This document shows positions 26,099 through 35,941 of a stretch of 64,000 nucleotides of DNA, piece by piece. Position numbers and translations under genes: made by a program. The DNA is from Marinirhabdus sp963799365. Its GTDB lineage: Bacteria; Bacteroidota; Bacteroidia; Flavobacteriales; Flavobacteriaceae. How positions within the stretch are numbered: position 1 is the stretch's first letter; each line of letters opens with the position of its first letter. The notes beneath the pieces are model-generated. The model was not told the DNA's origin, did not search any database, and saw nothing but the letters and a program-made list of their open reading frames with translations. Location: positions 434,001-498,000 of the forward strand of contig CAWCWV010000016.1 in NCBI GenBank assembly GCA_963799365.1, written 5' to 3'.

Positions 26099-27085
26099 GT
26101 GAAAAAATCAATAAAAAGAATAGCAGTTTTAACCAGTGGTGGCGATGCTCCAGGAATGAATGCGGCGATCAGGGCTGTGGTGCGTTGTTGTGCATTTCAT
26201 ACGGTAGAATGTGTGGGTGTATACCGTGGCCTACAGGGTTTGATTGAAAACGATTTTATTCCCCTTGGTCCAAGAAGTGTGAAAAATATTATTAATAGAG
26301 GAGGAACTTTCTTAAAATCGGCTCGCTCTGATGAATTTAGAACCAAGGAAGGAAGAGAGAAAGCATACCAAAATCTAAAAGCAGCCAGTATAGATGCCCT
26401 CATTGTAATTGGTGGCGACGGGACATTTACGGGAGCCAAGATCTTTAATGAGGAATTTAATTTCCCTATTATTGGCATTCCAGGCACCATTGATAACGAT
26501 ATAAATGGTACCGATTTCACAATAGGCTATGATACAGCTTTGAACACGGTAGTTGAAGCTATTGATAAAATACGAGATACTGCAAACTCACACAATCGAT
26601 TGTTTTTAGTAGAAGTCATGGGCAGAGATGCTGGTGACATTGCCTTAAACGCAGGTATTGGAGCAGGAGCCGAAGAAATCTTAATACCAGAACAAGACTT
26701 AGGAAGAGACAGATTGGTAGCCTCTTTAAAAAGAAGTAAGGAATCGGGGAAATCCTCTAGCATTGTGGTGGTTTCTGAAGGGGACCAGATAGGAAAAAAT
26801 ATTCTGGGCCTGGCAGATTATATCCGTGAAAACTTAAACGAATATGAAGTGAAAGTAACAGTATTGGGTCATATTCAACGCGGTGGAGCACCTAGTTGTT
26901 ACGATCGTGTTTTGGCAAGCCGGTTAGGAGTTGCAGCTGTAGATGCGCTTATAGAAGGTAAACGAGATGTGATGATTGGTATCCAACACCTTAAAATTGT
27001 CGCCATATCTTTTGCTGAAACTTTAGAAGGTAAAAATAAATTAGATAACGACTTAATAAGGGTGGCGGATATTACATCGTTATAA
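26099..27085 (+). CDS. pfkA: ATP-dependent 6-phosphofructokinase
   Basis: 328 aa from a GTG start (VKKSIKRIAVLTSGGD), the standard bacterial size; an in-frame extension to 26009 is AT-rich and non-homologous. It phosphorylates fructose 6-phosphate with ATP, the committed step of glycolysis. Motifs: TSGGDAPGMNAA (ATP), GGDGTFTGA, PGTIDNDI with the catalytic Asp (TIDND), VEVMGRDAGDIA, and LGHIQRGGAP. The GGDG glycine at the family's ATP/PPi switch position favours ATP as phosphate donor. It heads a pfkA-gap-kinase-pgi cluster. Confidence 0.97.
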   Translation: MKKSIKRIAVLTSGGDAPGMNAAIRAVVRCCAFHTVECVGVYRGLQGLIENDFIPLGPRSVKNIINRGGTFLKSARSDEFRTKEGREKAYQNLKAASIDALIVIGGDGTFTGAKIFNEEFNFPIIGIPGTIDNDINGTDFTIGYDTALNTVVEAIDKIRDTANSHNRLFLVEVMGRDAGDIALNAGIGAGAEEILIPEQDLGRDRLVASLKRSKESGKSSSIVVVSEGDQIGKNILGLADYIRENLNEYEVKVTVLGHIQRGGAPSCYDRVLASRLGVAAVDALIEGKRDVMIGIQHLKIVAISFAETLEGKNKLDNDLIRVADITSL

Positions 27086-27096
27086 AAAGAATAGAT

Positions 27097-28092
27097 ATGA
27101 TCAAAATAGGAATAAACGGATTCGGGAGAATAGGACGAATAGCTTTTAGAATCGCCTCGCAAAGAAACGATGTTGAAGTAGTTGCAGTAAACGATTTGCT
27201 GGATGTAGACCATTTAGCATATTTATTGGAATTCGATTCTGTTCACGGGAAGTTTCCCGGAAAAATTTCAGTAAAAGATGGAAATCTTGTCGTAGACGGT
27301 AAAACAATTCGTGTAACTGCTGAAAAAGATCCTGCAAATCTTGCCTGGAATAAAGTTGGTGCTACGATAGTACTAGACTGTACAGGAATTTTCAAAGAAA
27401 TTGACACAGCCAAAGCACATCTAAAAGCTGGTGCTAAAAAAGTAGTGATTTCGGCACCTTCCAAAACAGCACCTATGTTTGTAATGGGTGTGAATCATAT
27501 CAATTTAAAAGCTAGTGATACTATTATTTCTAATGCTTCCTGTACTACAAATTGTTTGGCGCCTCTAGCAAAAATTATAGATGACGAATTAGGAATTGTT
27601 GAAGGATTAATGACCACCGTGCATTCGGTAACTGCAACGCAAAGCACTGTAGATCAGCCTTCAAAGAAAAATTATAGAATGGGTCGTAGTGCTTTGGCAA
27701 ATATAATTCCAACCACAACAGGCGCAGCAGTTGCGGTAACTAAGGTTATTCCTGCTTTGGAAGGGAAACTCACGGGAATGGCATTTCGAGTGCCTACGGT
27801 TAATGTTTCGGTAGTAGATTTAACAGTGCGAACTAAAAAATCTGCTAGTTATGAAGAGGTAAAGAAACTATTCAAAAAAGCTTCAGAAGGAAGCTATAAA
27901 GGCATAGTGAGCTATACCGAAAAAGCGGTGGTTTCTCAGGACTTTGTAAGCAATCCACACAGCTGTAATTTTGATGCGGAAGCAGGAATTGCTTTGAATG
28001 ATAATTTCTTTAAACTCATTGCCTGGTATGATAATGAATATGCCTATTCAGCAAAACTAGTGGAGTTAATGGTCTACGCAGCAAACTTGTAA
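27097..28092 (+). CDS. gap: Glyceraldehyde-3-phosphate dehydrogenase, type I
   Basis: 331 aa. It oxidises glyceraldehyde 3-phosphate to 1,3-bisphosphoglycerate with NAD+. GINGFGRIGR is at the N-terminus, the catalytic cysteine is in SNASCTTNCLAP near residue 150, and WYDNEYAYS is near the end. It follows pfkA by 11 bases and precedes the kinase by 1 base, so co-transcription is likely. Flavobacteria often carry two GAPDH copies, one of them used in gluconeogenesis. Nothing in the sequence says which this is, but the pfkA neighbour favours the glycolytic direction. Confidence 0.97.
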   Translation: MIKIGINGFGRIGRIAFRIASQRNDVEVVAVNDLLDVDHLAYLLEFDSVHGKFPGKISVKDGNLVVDGKTIRVTAEKDPANLAWNKVGATIVLDCTGIFKEIDTAKAHLKAGAKKVVISAPSKTAPMFVMGVNHINLKASDTIISNASCTTNCLAPLAKIIDDELGIVEGLMTTVHSVTATQSTVDQPSKKNYRMGRSALANIIPTTTGAAVAVTKVIPALEGKLTGMAFRVPTVNVSVVDLTVRTKKSASYEEVKKLFKKASEGSYKGIVSYTEKAVVSQDFVSNPHSCNFDAEAGIALNDNFFKLIAWYDNEYAYSAKLVELMVYAANL

Positions 28093-28093
28093 T

Positions 28094-28957
28094 ATGATTT
28101 TATTCACAGATGGTGGCTCTACAAAATGCGATTGGGTACTTTTAAATTCTAAAGGAAAAAAAGTATTCCAAACACAAACACTTGGGCTAAACCCAACGGT
28201 AGTTCCCAGGGAAGAATTAGAAAGCCGCATCTTATTCAATCCTCAACTACGTGAGGTGATGATGGAAATAACCCAAGTAGATTTTTATGGTGCTGGTTGT
28301 GGAACCGAAACCCCTAGAAATATTTTAAAACAAGTGTTGGAACTCTTGTTTGAAAATGCCAAAGTCACCGTTCGTGAAGATTTGGCTGCCGCGGTGTACG
28401 CCGCAACTACAAAACCTGGGATTGTTTGTATCTTAGGAACAGGATCTAATAGTTGTTATTTCGATGGTACAATTATTCACACACCAATTCCTGCGTTAGG
28501 TTATATTTTAATGGATGAAGCGAGTGGTAATTATTTTGGAAAACAGTTGTTGCGAGACTATTTTTATGGCAATATGCCAAAGCACTTAGCCGAAACTTTT
28601 AAAAATAAGTATAATTTAAGTGCAGACGATATTAAGATGAATGTCTATCAAAAATCCAATCCAAATGCCTATTTAGCTTCTTTCGCCCAATTTATGTTTG
28701 AGGAAGAAATCACCGAACCCTATTTTAAGCTACTGATTGAAAAAGGAATTGAAAATTTTGTCCAAACAAGGGTTCTTACTTTTAAAGAAGCCAAAAAGGT
28801 TCCTATTCATTTTATAGGAAGCATAGCTCATTTTAGCAAAGAAATTATTGAACGTTGTTTTGCCAAACACAATTTACAATTAGGAAATATAGTACAACGC
28901 CCAATGGATGGTTTGGTAGCATATTATCAAGAAAAATTAAAAACAAACAATAGCTAA
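28094..28957 (+). CDS. BadF/BadG/BcrA/BcrD-type sugar kinase (N-acetylglucosamine kinase-like)
   Basis: 287 aa of the ASKHA ATPase fold. Phosphate-1 loop DGGSTKCDW is at residue 6, phosphate-2 region GTGSNS near 116, and the adenosine region near 245 (FIGSIAHF). Relatives phosphorylate N-acetylglucosamine or related amino sugars in the cytoplasm, and Bacteroidetes members often sit next to phosphofructokinase and gap as here. The exact sugar is not evident. It starts 1 base after gap; pgi follows after a 128-base AT-rich gap. Confidence 0.82.
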   Translation: MILFTDGGSTKCDWVLLNSKGKKVFQTQTLGLNPTVVPREELESRILFNPQLREVMMEITQVDFYGAGCGTETPRNILKQVLELLFENAKVTVREDLAAAVYAATTKPGIVCILGTGSNSCYFDGTIIHTPIPALGYILMDEASGNYFGKQLLRDYFYGNMPKHLAETFKNKYNLSADDIKMNVYQKSNPNAYLASFAQFMFEEEITEPYFKLLIEKGIENFVQTRVLTFKEAKKVPIHFIGSIAHFSKEIIERCFAKHNLQLGNIVQRPMDGLVAYYQEKLKTNNS

Positions 28958-29085
28958 AATACAATTGGTTTCGTATTTCTAATTTCAATTTTCTATTTTC
29001 GTAACCTGAAATCGAAACATATATTGAGATTTTAATTTCATACCTAAAAACTCGTGCCTCGTACTTCTAAAATCTTATTTTCTAT

Positions 29086-30643
29086 ATGTCTTCAATGCCT
29101 AAAATAAACCCAACTACAACTAAAGCCTGGCAGGCATTACAAGCGCATTTTGAGGAAACTGAACAGCTACATATTAAAGATTTATTTGCTGAAGATACCA
29201 ACAGAGGCAAAGATTTAAGCATATCTTGGATGGAAATCTTTGTAGATATTTCAAAAAACAGAATTACTCCAAAAACTCGCGAGCTGTTACTTCAGTTGGC
29301 CGAGGAAGTTCAGTTAGAGAAGGCTATTAAAGCTCAATTTTCGGGTCAGAAAATTAATGAAACTGAAGATAGAGCAGTACTTCATACGGCATTACGGGAT
29401 TTCGAAGCCATGAAGCCCGAAGTGGCTGCGTGTCTTCAAAAAATGAAGGATTTTTCAGAAAAAATAAATAATGGAAGCTATAAAGGGTCTACAGGTAAAC
29501 CTATAGATACAATTGTAAATATTGGTATTGGTGGGAGTCATTTGGGACCAGAAATGGTATACGAGGCGCTGGCACATTACAGGGAGGGGGTTCAGCTTCA
29601 TTTTATTTCAAATATAGATGGAGATGCAGTACAAGCTACGCTAGATGCAATAAATCCAGAAAGTACTTTGTTTGTTGTGGTTTCTAAGAGTTTTACAACA
29701 AAAGAAACGCTCGCAAATGCAGACTTCGTAAAAAATTGGTTTATTTCAGAAACTTTCTGCGGAAGCTGTTACAACACATTTTATAGCAGTTTCGGCCAAT
29801 CCTGCTGAAGTAGCTGCCTTTGGTATTTCTGAAGAAAAAACTTTCCCAATGTGGGATTGGGTTGGTGGTAGATTCTCACTTTGGAGTGCTGCAGGGCTTT
29901 CGGTTTGTTGTGCAATTGGGTATGAAAATTTTGAAAATCTTTTAAAAGGAGCTCACCAAATGGATGCGCATTTTGCTACAGCCCCTTTTCCTGAAAACAT
30001 TCCTGTGGTTTTGGGGCTAATTTCAGTATGGTATACAAACTTTTATAATTGTGAAACAGAAGCTGTTATCCCTTATTGTGAAGCATTACATAAATTGGTT
30101 CCTTACTTGCAACAGGCTGTTATGGAAAGTAACGGCAAGGAGATAAGTAGAAACGGGGAAGCCGTAAATTACCAAACAGGAGGTATTGTATGGGGTACCA
30201 CGGGAACAAATGCACAGCATGCATTTTTTCAACTGTTACACCAAGGCACCAAAATTATCCCAACCGATTTTATTTGCTTTACAAATCCTTTACGCTCCCA
30301 TCTACAACTTCATAATATGTTGCTCGCCAATTGTTTGGCGCAAACAGAAGCTTTGGCAACAGGAAAACCTTATAATGCAGAAGAGCCTTATAGTACCTTT
30401 AAAGGTAATAAACCAACCACAACTATTTTTGTTAAAGAATTGACTCCAAAAAATTTAGGGAGATTATTAGCAATGTATGAACATAAAATTTATGTGCAAG
30501 GTGTGGTTTGGAATATTTTTAGTTATGACCAATGGGGGGTTCAGTTAGGTAAGGAAGTAGCAAGCACTATTTTAGAAAATGCCAAACTTCTCAATCAAGA
30601 ACATGCAACACAATACCTTAAAAATATAAATTATAGTTCCTAA
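29086..30643 (+). pseudogene. pgi: Glucose-6-phosphate isomerase, interrupted by a frameshift
   Basis: About 519 residues over two frames, the normal length. The first part (29086 to about 29755) carries GIGGSHLGPEM and SKSFTTKET; the second, from about 29756 in another frame, carries the FPMWDWVGGRFSLWSA region and TTGTNAQHAFFQLLHQG with the catalytic histidine, ending at 30643. At 29750-29758 the bases GAAACTT fit either a 2-base deletion or a 1-base insertion, probably in a run of A. All conserved motifs on both sides are intact, so a sequencing error is at least as likely as a real mutation. It would interconvert glucose 6-phosphate and fructose 6-phosphate, completing the pfkA-gap cluster. 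Confidence 0.9.
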
Positions 30644-30738
30644 AACCCTAAATATTTGATAAAAAGACAGTGATTTGCTTTTAAATTTAGGATTTCTTTA
30701 ATATTATTGCAATACAATTTATTTTAAAAAAAAATACT

Positions 30739-33213
30739 ATGAAGAAAAGTAACATTATGTCACTTCTTTTTCTGTTTTTTGTGGCCTTCGGGTTTGCACA
30801 AACAGAGACTGAACGAAGTCGAAATTACAAGCAATTACGATCTAAATGCATTGGCACAATTAGAAGCTCAATATGCCGCTCAATTTGCTGCAAACAAAGC
30901 CCAAGCTTTGGCATTAGCCAACATTAACGGTTGGGATGAATTTATTAAAATTGAAAATGGAGGCCAGGCAGAATTGGTTGGCGTATTTCCATCTGGAGAG
31001 CCTATCTATTATGCTACCGATAATGCAGAAGGAGCTATTACTACACGTACAGATAAAGTACATACTGGAGGTGGAGCTGGTCTAAACCTTAATGGTGAAG
31101 GTATGATTGCCGGAATCTGGGATGGTGGACGTGTTCGTGAAACACACCAACTTATTGGTGGTCGTTCAACTCAAGTAGATGGTACAACAGGTATTAGTAA
31201 TCACTCAACACATGTTGCAGGAACTATGATTGGTACTGGAAGTGTTAATTCTGGAAATGCAAAAGGGATGGCACCTATGGCTTCTTTGGTTGCGTACAGC
31301 TTTAATAATGATGAATCGGAAATGACCGCAGCAGCAGCAGCAGGATTATTGGTTTCTAATCACTCCTATGGAATACAGTGCAGTGGCCAGTGACCATTGT
31401 GGTATCTTGGTTATTATGATAGTAATGCTAGAAATATGGACAATATTGTTTATAACGCACCTTACTATTTGCCAGTATGTTCTGCAGGAAATGACCGTCA
31501 ATCTGGAGCAAATAATGGTGATGGCGGATACGATTATTTAACCGATAAGAGTGTAGCTAAAAACGCAATTATTTGTGCAGCAGTAAATGAAGTATTAAAT
31601 TATACAGGACCTTCGAGTGTTGTAATGTCTAGCTTTAGTAGCTGGGGACCTACAGATGATGGAAGAGTAAAGCCAGATATCTCTGCGAAAGGTGTAAATA
31701 TGCTTTCTTCCGTTGGTACTTCGAATACGGCTTATTCAAACTTTAGTGGTACATCTATGGCAACGCCAAATACATCTGGAAGCCTTATTTTATTGCAACA
31801 ACATTATAACGAACTGAACGGAAACTTTATGTTAAGCTCTACCTTAAGAGGATTGGCATTGCATACAGCAGATGAAGCAGGAACCAACCCAGGTCCAGAT
31901 TACCGTTTTGGTTGGGGATTACTAAATACAGAAAGAGCTGCAGAAGTTATCTCTAATAATGGTCAAACGTCTGAAATTAGAGAAATAGTACTTACACAAG
32001 GACAAACCTATTCGTTAGAAGTAAAGTCGGACAATATTAATGACTTTATAGCCTCTATCACGTGGACAGATCCTGCGGGAACTGTGCCTCCACAAGGAGT
32101 AAATGATGCATTTATTCCTGCACTTGTAAACGATTTAGATTTACGTGTAACCGAAGTAGGTGGTGCTGGAACCATGTACATGCCTTGGAAACTAGATCCT
32201 GCTAACTTTTCTGCTGCCGCAACAACTGGTGACAATATAGTAGACAATATTGAAAAAATTGAAGTAGGTGGTGCAACTGGTAATTACTTGATTGAAGTAA
32301 CTCACAAAGGAACACTTACCAATGCCACACAAACATTTTCATTAATTGTGACAGGAATTGTAAACGACTTCTCATTTTCTACTACAGAAAATGATCAAGA
32401 AATTTGTAACGATGTAGCTACAGGAAGTTATGATATTGATGTTGATTTTTTAGATACATTCTACTGAAACTGTAACATTTACCGTTTCAGATGTACCTAC
32501 AGGAGCTGCTGGAATTATTTCTCCAACTACTTTAGATGACGATGGTCAAATTACACTAAGCCTTACCGGATTAAATAATGTAGCTCCAGGAGAATACTTT
32601 ATGGAGGTTACAGGAACTTCTATTTCGGCTTCAAACTCAATTACATTGGCACTTAACGTATTCTAGAGTCAAATTTAGAAGCAGTTGACGCTTACGACAC
32701 CTTTAGATGAAGCCGAAGAAATAAATACCAACGTAAGCTTTAATCTGGGAAGAACTTATTTCAAATCTGTTGAATATGAATTTGAATTAGCAACGGACAA
32801 TGCTTTTGGAAATATTGTTGTATCTGAAACAACAGCAAGACCCTACGATCATTGTAAATGGTTTGGATAATGCAACCGAATATTTCTGGAGAGTGAGAGG
32901 AACAAATATTTGTGGTCCTGGTCAAGATTCTGAGGTGTTTAGTTTTATGACTGTGGAAGTATTAGGGATAAACGAAATCACTATAGATGGTTTAGTAGTA
33001 TACCCTAATCCAACTTCAAATGTGTTAAACGTTTCAGCGGCAACACAAATGTCTTCTATAGAAATAGTAAATATTCTTGGACAGACGTTGTTGAGCAAAG
33101 AAGTAAGTGGTACACAAACACAAGTAGATCTTTCTGCACTAGCAGCAGGAAACTATTTTATACGTGTACAAGCTGAAAACGCTACTACTGTGATACAAAT
33201 AGTGAAAAAATAA
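30739..33213 (+). pseudogene. Secreted subtilase (S8) protease with T9SS sorting domain, broken by several frameshifts
   Basis: Pieces in all three frames make one protein of about 820 residues. It starts with a signal peptide ending FGFAQ. The subtilase triad is present: Asp in AGIWDGG (about 31110), His in HSTHVAGT (about 31200) and Ser in SGTSMATP (about 31745). Beta domains follow, then a C-terminal type A T9SS sorting domain (VVYPNPTSNVLNV to IVKK). Breaks: frame change near 30815, in-frame TGA at 31391-31393, and frame changes near 32457, 32663, 32680 and 32838. The protein would be exported through the outer membrane by T9SS. The intact catalytic motifs and a good terminator suggest a functional gene hidden by sequence errors. 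Confidence 0.85.
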
Positions 33214-33233
33214 ATTCATTTTTATTTTATACG

Positions 33234-33265
33234 AAAAACCTTCGCCCAAAGCGGAGGTTTTTCTA
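33234..33265 (+). terminator. Rho-independent terminator of the subtilase gene
   Basis: A 12-bp stem (AAAAACCTTCGC at 33234-33245 with GCGGAGGTTTTT at 33251-33262, one G-U pair) with a 5-base loop CCAAA and flanking A and T runs, so it could work in both directions. It lies 20 bases after the stop. Confidence 0.88.
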
Positions 33266-33275
33266 TTTTTAGCTT

Positions 33276-33390
33276 ATTAGGGAACTAGGGAACTAGGGAA
33301 CTAGGGAACTAGGGAACTAGGGAAAATACTAATTACCTAATTACCTAATTAACTAATTACCCAATTAACCAATTAACCAATCAACCATTT
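33276..33390 (+). repeat. Short tandem repeats (8-bp units)
   Basis: Five to six copies of AGGGAACT (33276-33321) are followed by about eight imperfect copies of an 8-mer of the TAATTACC / AATTAACC type (33328-33390). They fill the gap before the small-protein gene of the signalling locus. There is no coding capacity. Similar 7-8 bp arrays recur near 57.6, 59.2 and 60.15 kb. Confidence 0.8.
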
Positions 33391-33406
33391 AACTAAAACC
33401 AAACAC

Positions 33407-33782
33407 ATGAGTCAACAAGACAAAAAAATTAGTTTAGCAACCGCCCAGCAATGGACGCAGGAATGGCGCTCTGTAGAAAGTAGTTATAACAGCCACAACG
33501 AGTGTAATGCCTTTTTAATCCCTATACAGGATTTACAAGGCGTACTGGCAGAAATGGGTGCCAACCCAGGAGACGATGCTTGCGTACGTGCCTATTTGGG
33601 CGTAAATGCAGCAACCAACGAAGAAAAATTAATTATTGTAGGTACACAAAAAGATAAAAGTGGCGTATACCGTGATATGCTTCCAGAAAATGCTGACTGA
33701 TGCAGAGGGAAACAAAAATAGTGTTTGGGATTTTACGCAACGATGTCCTCCACATTGTGATAATTCTAGTTCGTTAAACTAA
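33407..33782 (+). pseudogene. Small soluble protein of a two-component locus (module A), frameshifted near its end
   Basis: About 125 residues. The first 97 are in one frame; near 33690-33696 the coding frame moves and continues with a segment LTDAEGNKNSVWDF, a CPPHC motif and SSSLN before TAA at 33780-33782. No signal peptide or membrane segment. It resembles the protein at 49151-49510: an opening I-x3-A-x6-W helix, then a DL-x3-L helix, a VRxY beta strand and an alternating strand ending in GV. I recognise no domain. The CPPHC pair could bind metal or form a disulfide. It heads module A (small protein, two membrane proteins, histidine kinase, response regulator). Confidence 0.65.
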
Positions 33783-33789
33783 GAATTTT

Positions 33790-34430
33790 ATGGATATGAT
33801 TGAAGTTTTTATAAATACCCTCACGTTTATATCCATTATTTTACCAATATTATTCTTTATAGGCTTTGCTGTTAACGGCAGAGCCTATAGAATGTTTTAC
33901 TATGTATCTTACATTTATAGCAATAATTCAAGTCCTTGCATATTTATATGTCTCAAAAAAAATAGACAATCCTTTTCTGTTCCATTATTATTTTATGGGG
34001 CAATTTTTATTTCTGTCCATCTTCTATTATTTACTCTTAAAAAAATGGTGGGTTTATGTTCTCTCATCCATACTTTTTACTATTTTATTAGTATATTATT
34101 TTGTAAATCCTTCCATTATAAATGAATACCACACCTACGGAGTTAGTACGACGCAAACAGTTATTGTGGTGTATGCATTGGCATATTATTATAAGTCGTT
34201 AACTGGTAAGGCATATATGCTTTTAATAAATACGGGTGTGTTAATTTACCTTATGGTGAGCGTACTTATTTTTTGCTTCCAATAATCTTTTAATTGAACT
34301 TGAAGTTCCAAAAGAAACTCAAAAGTATATAGGCTTATTTAACGAAGTATCTTATTTAATGTTCTTGATTCTAATTTTTATAGAATGGTATCGAAATTTT
34401 CGTGTGAAAACCTCAACTATGTTAGAATAA
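33790..34430 (+). pseudogene. Multi-pass membrane protein of module A, first tandem copy, frameshifted
   Basis: About 213 residues in three frame pieces: 33790 to about 33890, about 33890 to about 34275, and about 34275 to TAA at 34428-34430. Six to seven hydrophobic helices. Recognisable segments are FTMYLTFIAIIQVL, YYFMGQFLFLSIFYYLLLKK, GVSTTQTVIVVYALAYYY and the tail PKETQKYIGL ... FIEWYRNFR. The next gene (34464-35107) repeats each of these in order at high identity, so this is a tandem duplication. Its position between a small soluble protein and a histidine kinase suggests a membrane sensor part. Function unknown. Confidence 0.7.
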
Positions 34431-34463
34431 TTATTTTTAAGTGTTGCTTTCAATTCTCAATAA

Positions 34464-35107
34464 ATGGAATTAATTGAAATTTTTAATAATTTTTTATCAG
34501 TAGCAGCAATAGTTGTAGCAGTGTTATATTCCATAAGCTTTTCCAAATTTGGGAAAGCCTATAAAGTATTTACGTGCTATCTTATTTTTATTGCAATTAT
34601 TCAAATACTTATTATTTGTTTATGCTTTTTATAAAGAAAACAACCTGTTTTTATTTAGCTATTATTTCATTGGTCAGTTTCTCTTTATGTCTCTCTTTTA
34701 TTTTTATCTACTAAAGAAAAGATGGATATGGATAGCTTACTGGAATTGTCATGGTAGGGTTGCTTATTCAGTATATTTTTAGTCCCGCTAGTTTTGCTAA
34801 TTATAATAGCTTAGGAGTTAGTATTACTCAGAGTGTGATTGTTGTATATGCACTCTTATATTACTATAATTCATTATCGGGAGAAGCTAAATTTTTATAT
34901 GTTAATACTGGCATCTTTTTATATTTTATTTCCAGCATCTTATTTTTTTCCTCTTTAAATTTAATTTCGAAGTTACAAATACCAAAAGAGACACAACGGT
35001 ATATAGGTTTGGTTAATGACTTTTTATACCTCACATATTTACTATTAATTTTTATTGAATGGTATAAGAACTTTCGGCTTAAAAAATATAAAAGCAACAA
35101 TGCTTAA
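34464..35107 (+). pseudogene. Multi-pass membrane protein of module A, second tandem copy, frameshifted
   Basis: About 214 residues in three pieces with frame changes near 34600 and 34740, ending at TAA 35105-35107. The segments FTCYLIFIAIIQ, YYFIGQFLFMSLFYFYLLKK, GVSITQSVIVVYALLYYY and PKETQRYIGL ... FIEWYKNFR match the first copy closely. Six to seven membrane helices. The module B counterpart at 49510-50220 has the same size, topology and position but weaker sequence similarity. Two non-identical copies would allow a heteromeric membrane receptor. The breaks fall in the same dense lesion zone as the neighbouring genes. Confidence 0.7.
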
Positions 35108-35125
35108 ATTAGTATCTTCGTGAAG

Positions 35126-35928
35126 ATGCAAAACAATTTAGCCGATGAACTACAAATCATACCAATTATACTTATTGGTATTTGTCTCTTAATATTATGA
35201 GTGCCGCTATCATCCTGTTTTTCTACCTCTCGCGTAAAAAAATTGTAAAAACCGAGTTGGAGAAGGCAAGCAAGAAATTGCATCATCAAAAAGAAATGTT
35301 ACAAACCACTATTAATGACCCAAGAGGCGGAACGCAAACGTATCGCTCAGGATTTGCATGACGATATAAGTAGTAAACTCAATATTGTATCGCTTGAATG
35401 CGAGTCTTGTTGAGGAACAAGAATATCACGGTGGAAGAAGCCAATGCGTTGGGGAGTAAAATTGTAGATATTACCACCACTGTACTGGAAAGTTCACGCC
35501 GTATTGCACACGATTTGTTACCACCTTCTCTGGAGAAATTTGGTTTGGCAGCAGCCTTGGAAGAACTTTGTGATCAAGTACAATCTTCTAAAAAGTTTCA
35601 ATTAAACGAAACTTTCAACTATACAGAAGAAACACTCCCAAAAGATCATGAATTACATCTTTTTAGAATCGTCCAAGAGCTCATTAATAACACGGTAAAA
35701 TACGCAAATGCTAAAACCGTTTCAGTGTCTTTACATTCTACCCAAAACGCCGTACATTTACACTACCAGGACGACGGAAATGGATTTGAGCTATCCCAAG
35801 GCAAAATGGCCAAAGGTTTAGGAATTAGTGGTATCGAAAACCGTGCGGCTATTCTAGGTGCTACAACCACATTCCAATCTCAACCACAAAGCGGAATGTC
35901 CCTAGACTTACTAAAGCAACTAAATTAA
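35126..35928 (+). pseudogene. HisKA_3-type sensor histidine kinase of module A, frameshifted
   Basis: About 267 residues in four pieces. One N-terminal membrane helix, a coiled-coil stretch, then the phospho-acceptor region AERKRIAQDLHDDISSKLN (His in DLHDD) and a HATPase_c domain with ELINNTVKYA, DDGNGF and KGLGISGIENRA. Frame changes fall near 35195, 35315 and 35395; the HATPase half from 35398 is intact. It resembles the intact kinase at 50199-50993 in size and layout. Kinases of this type pair with NarL/LuxR regulators, such as the intact one that starts 13 bases downstream. A TATCTTCG box ends 5 bases before its ATG. Confidence 0.82.
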
Positions 35929-35941
35929 AAAATAAATTACT

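Noticed and set aside
31391..31393. Selenocysteine or reassigned TGA codon
   Set aside because: Other genes in the window use TGA as a normal stop (for example the DUF2130 gene's neighbours and pxpB), the site has no Cys-to-Sec pattern, and it lies in a zone full of errors.
33276..33390. CRISPR-like short repeats
   Set aside because: The units are 7-8 bp and continuous with no spacer; this is a simple tandem repeat.
29086..35410. Programmed ribosomal frameshifting
   Set aside because: Many breaks in unrelated genes with no shared slippery site or downstream structure argue for sequence errors or mutation instead.
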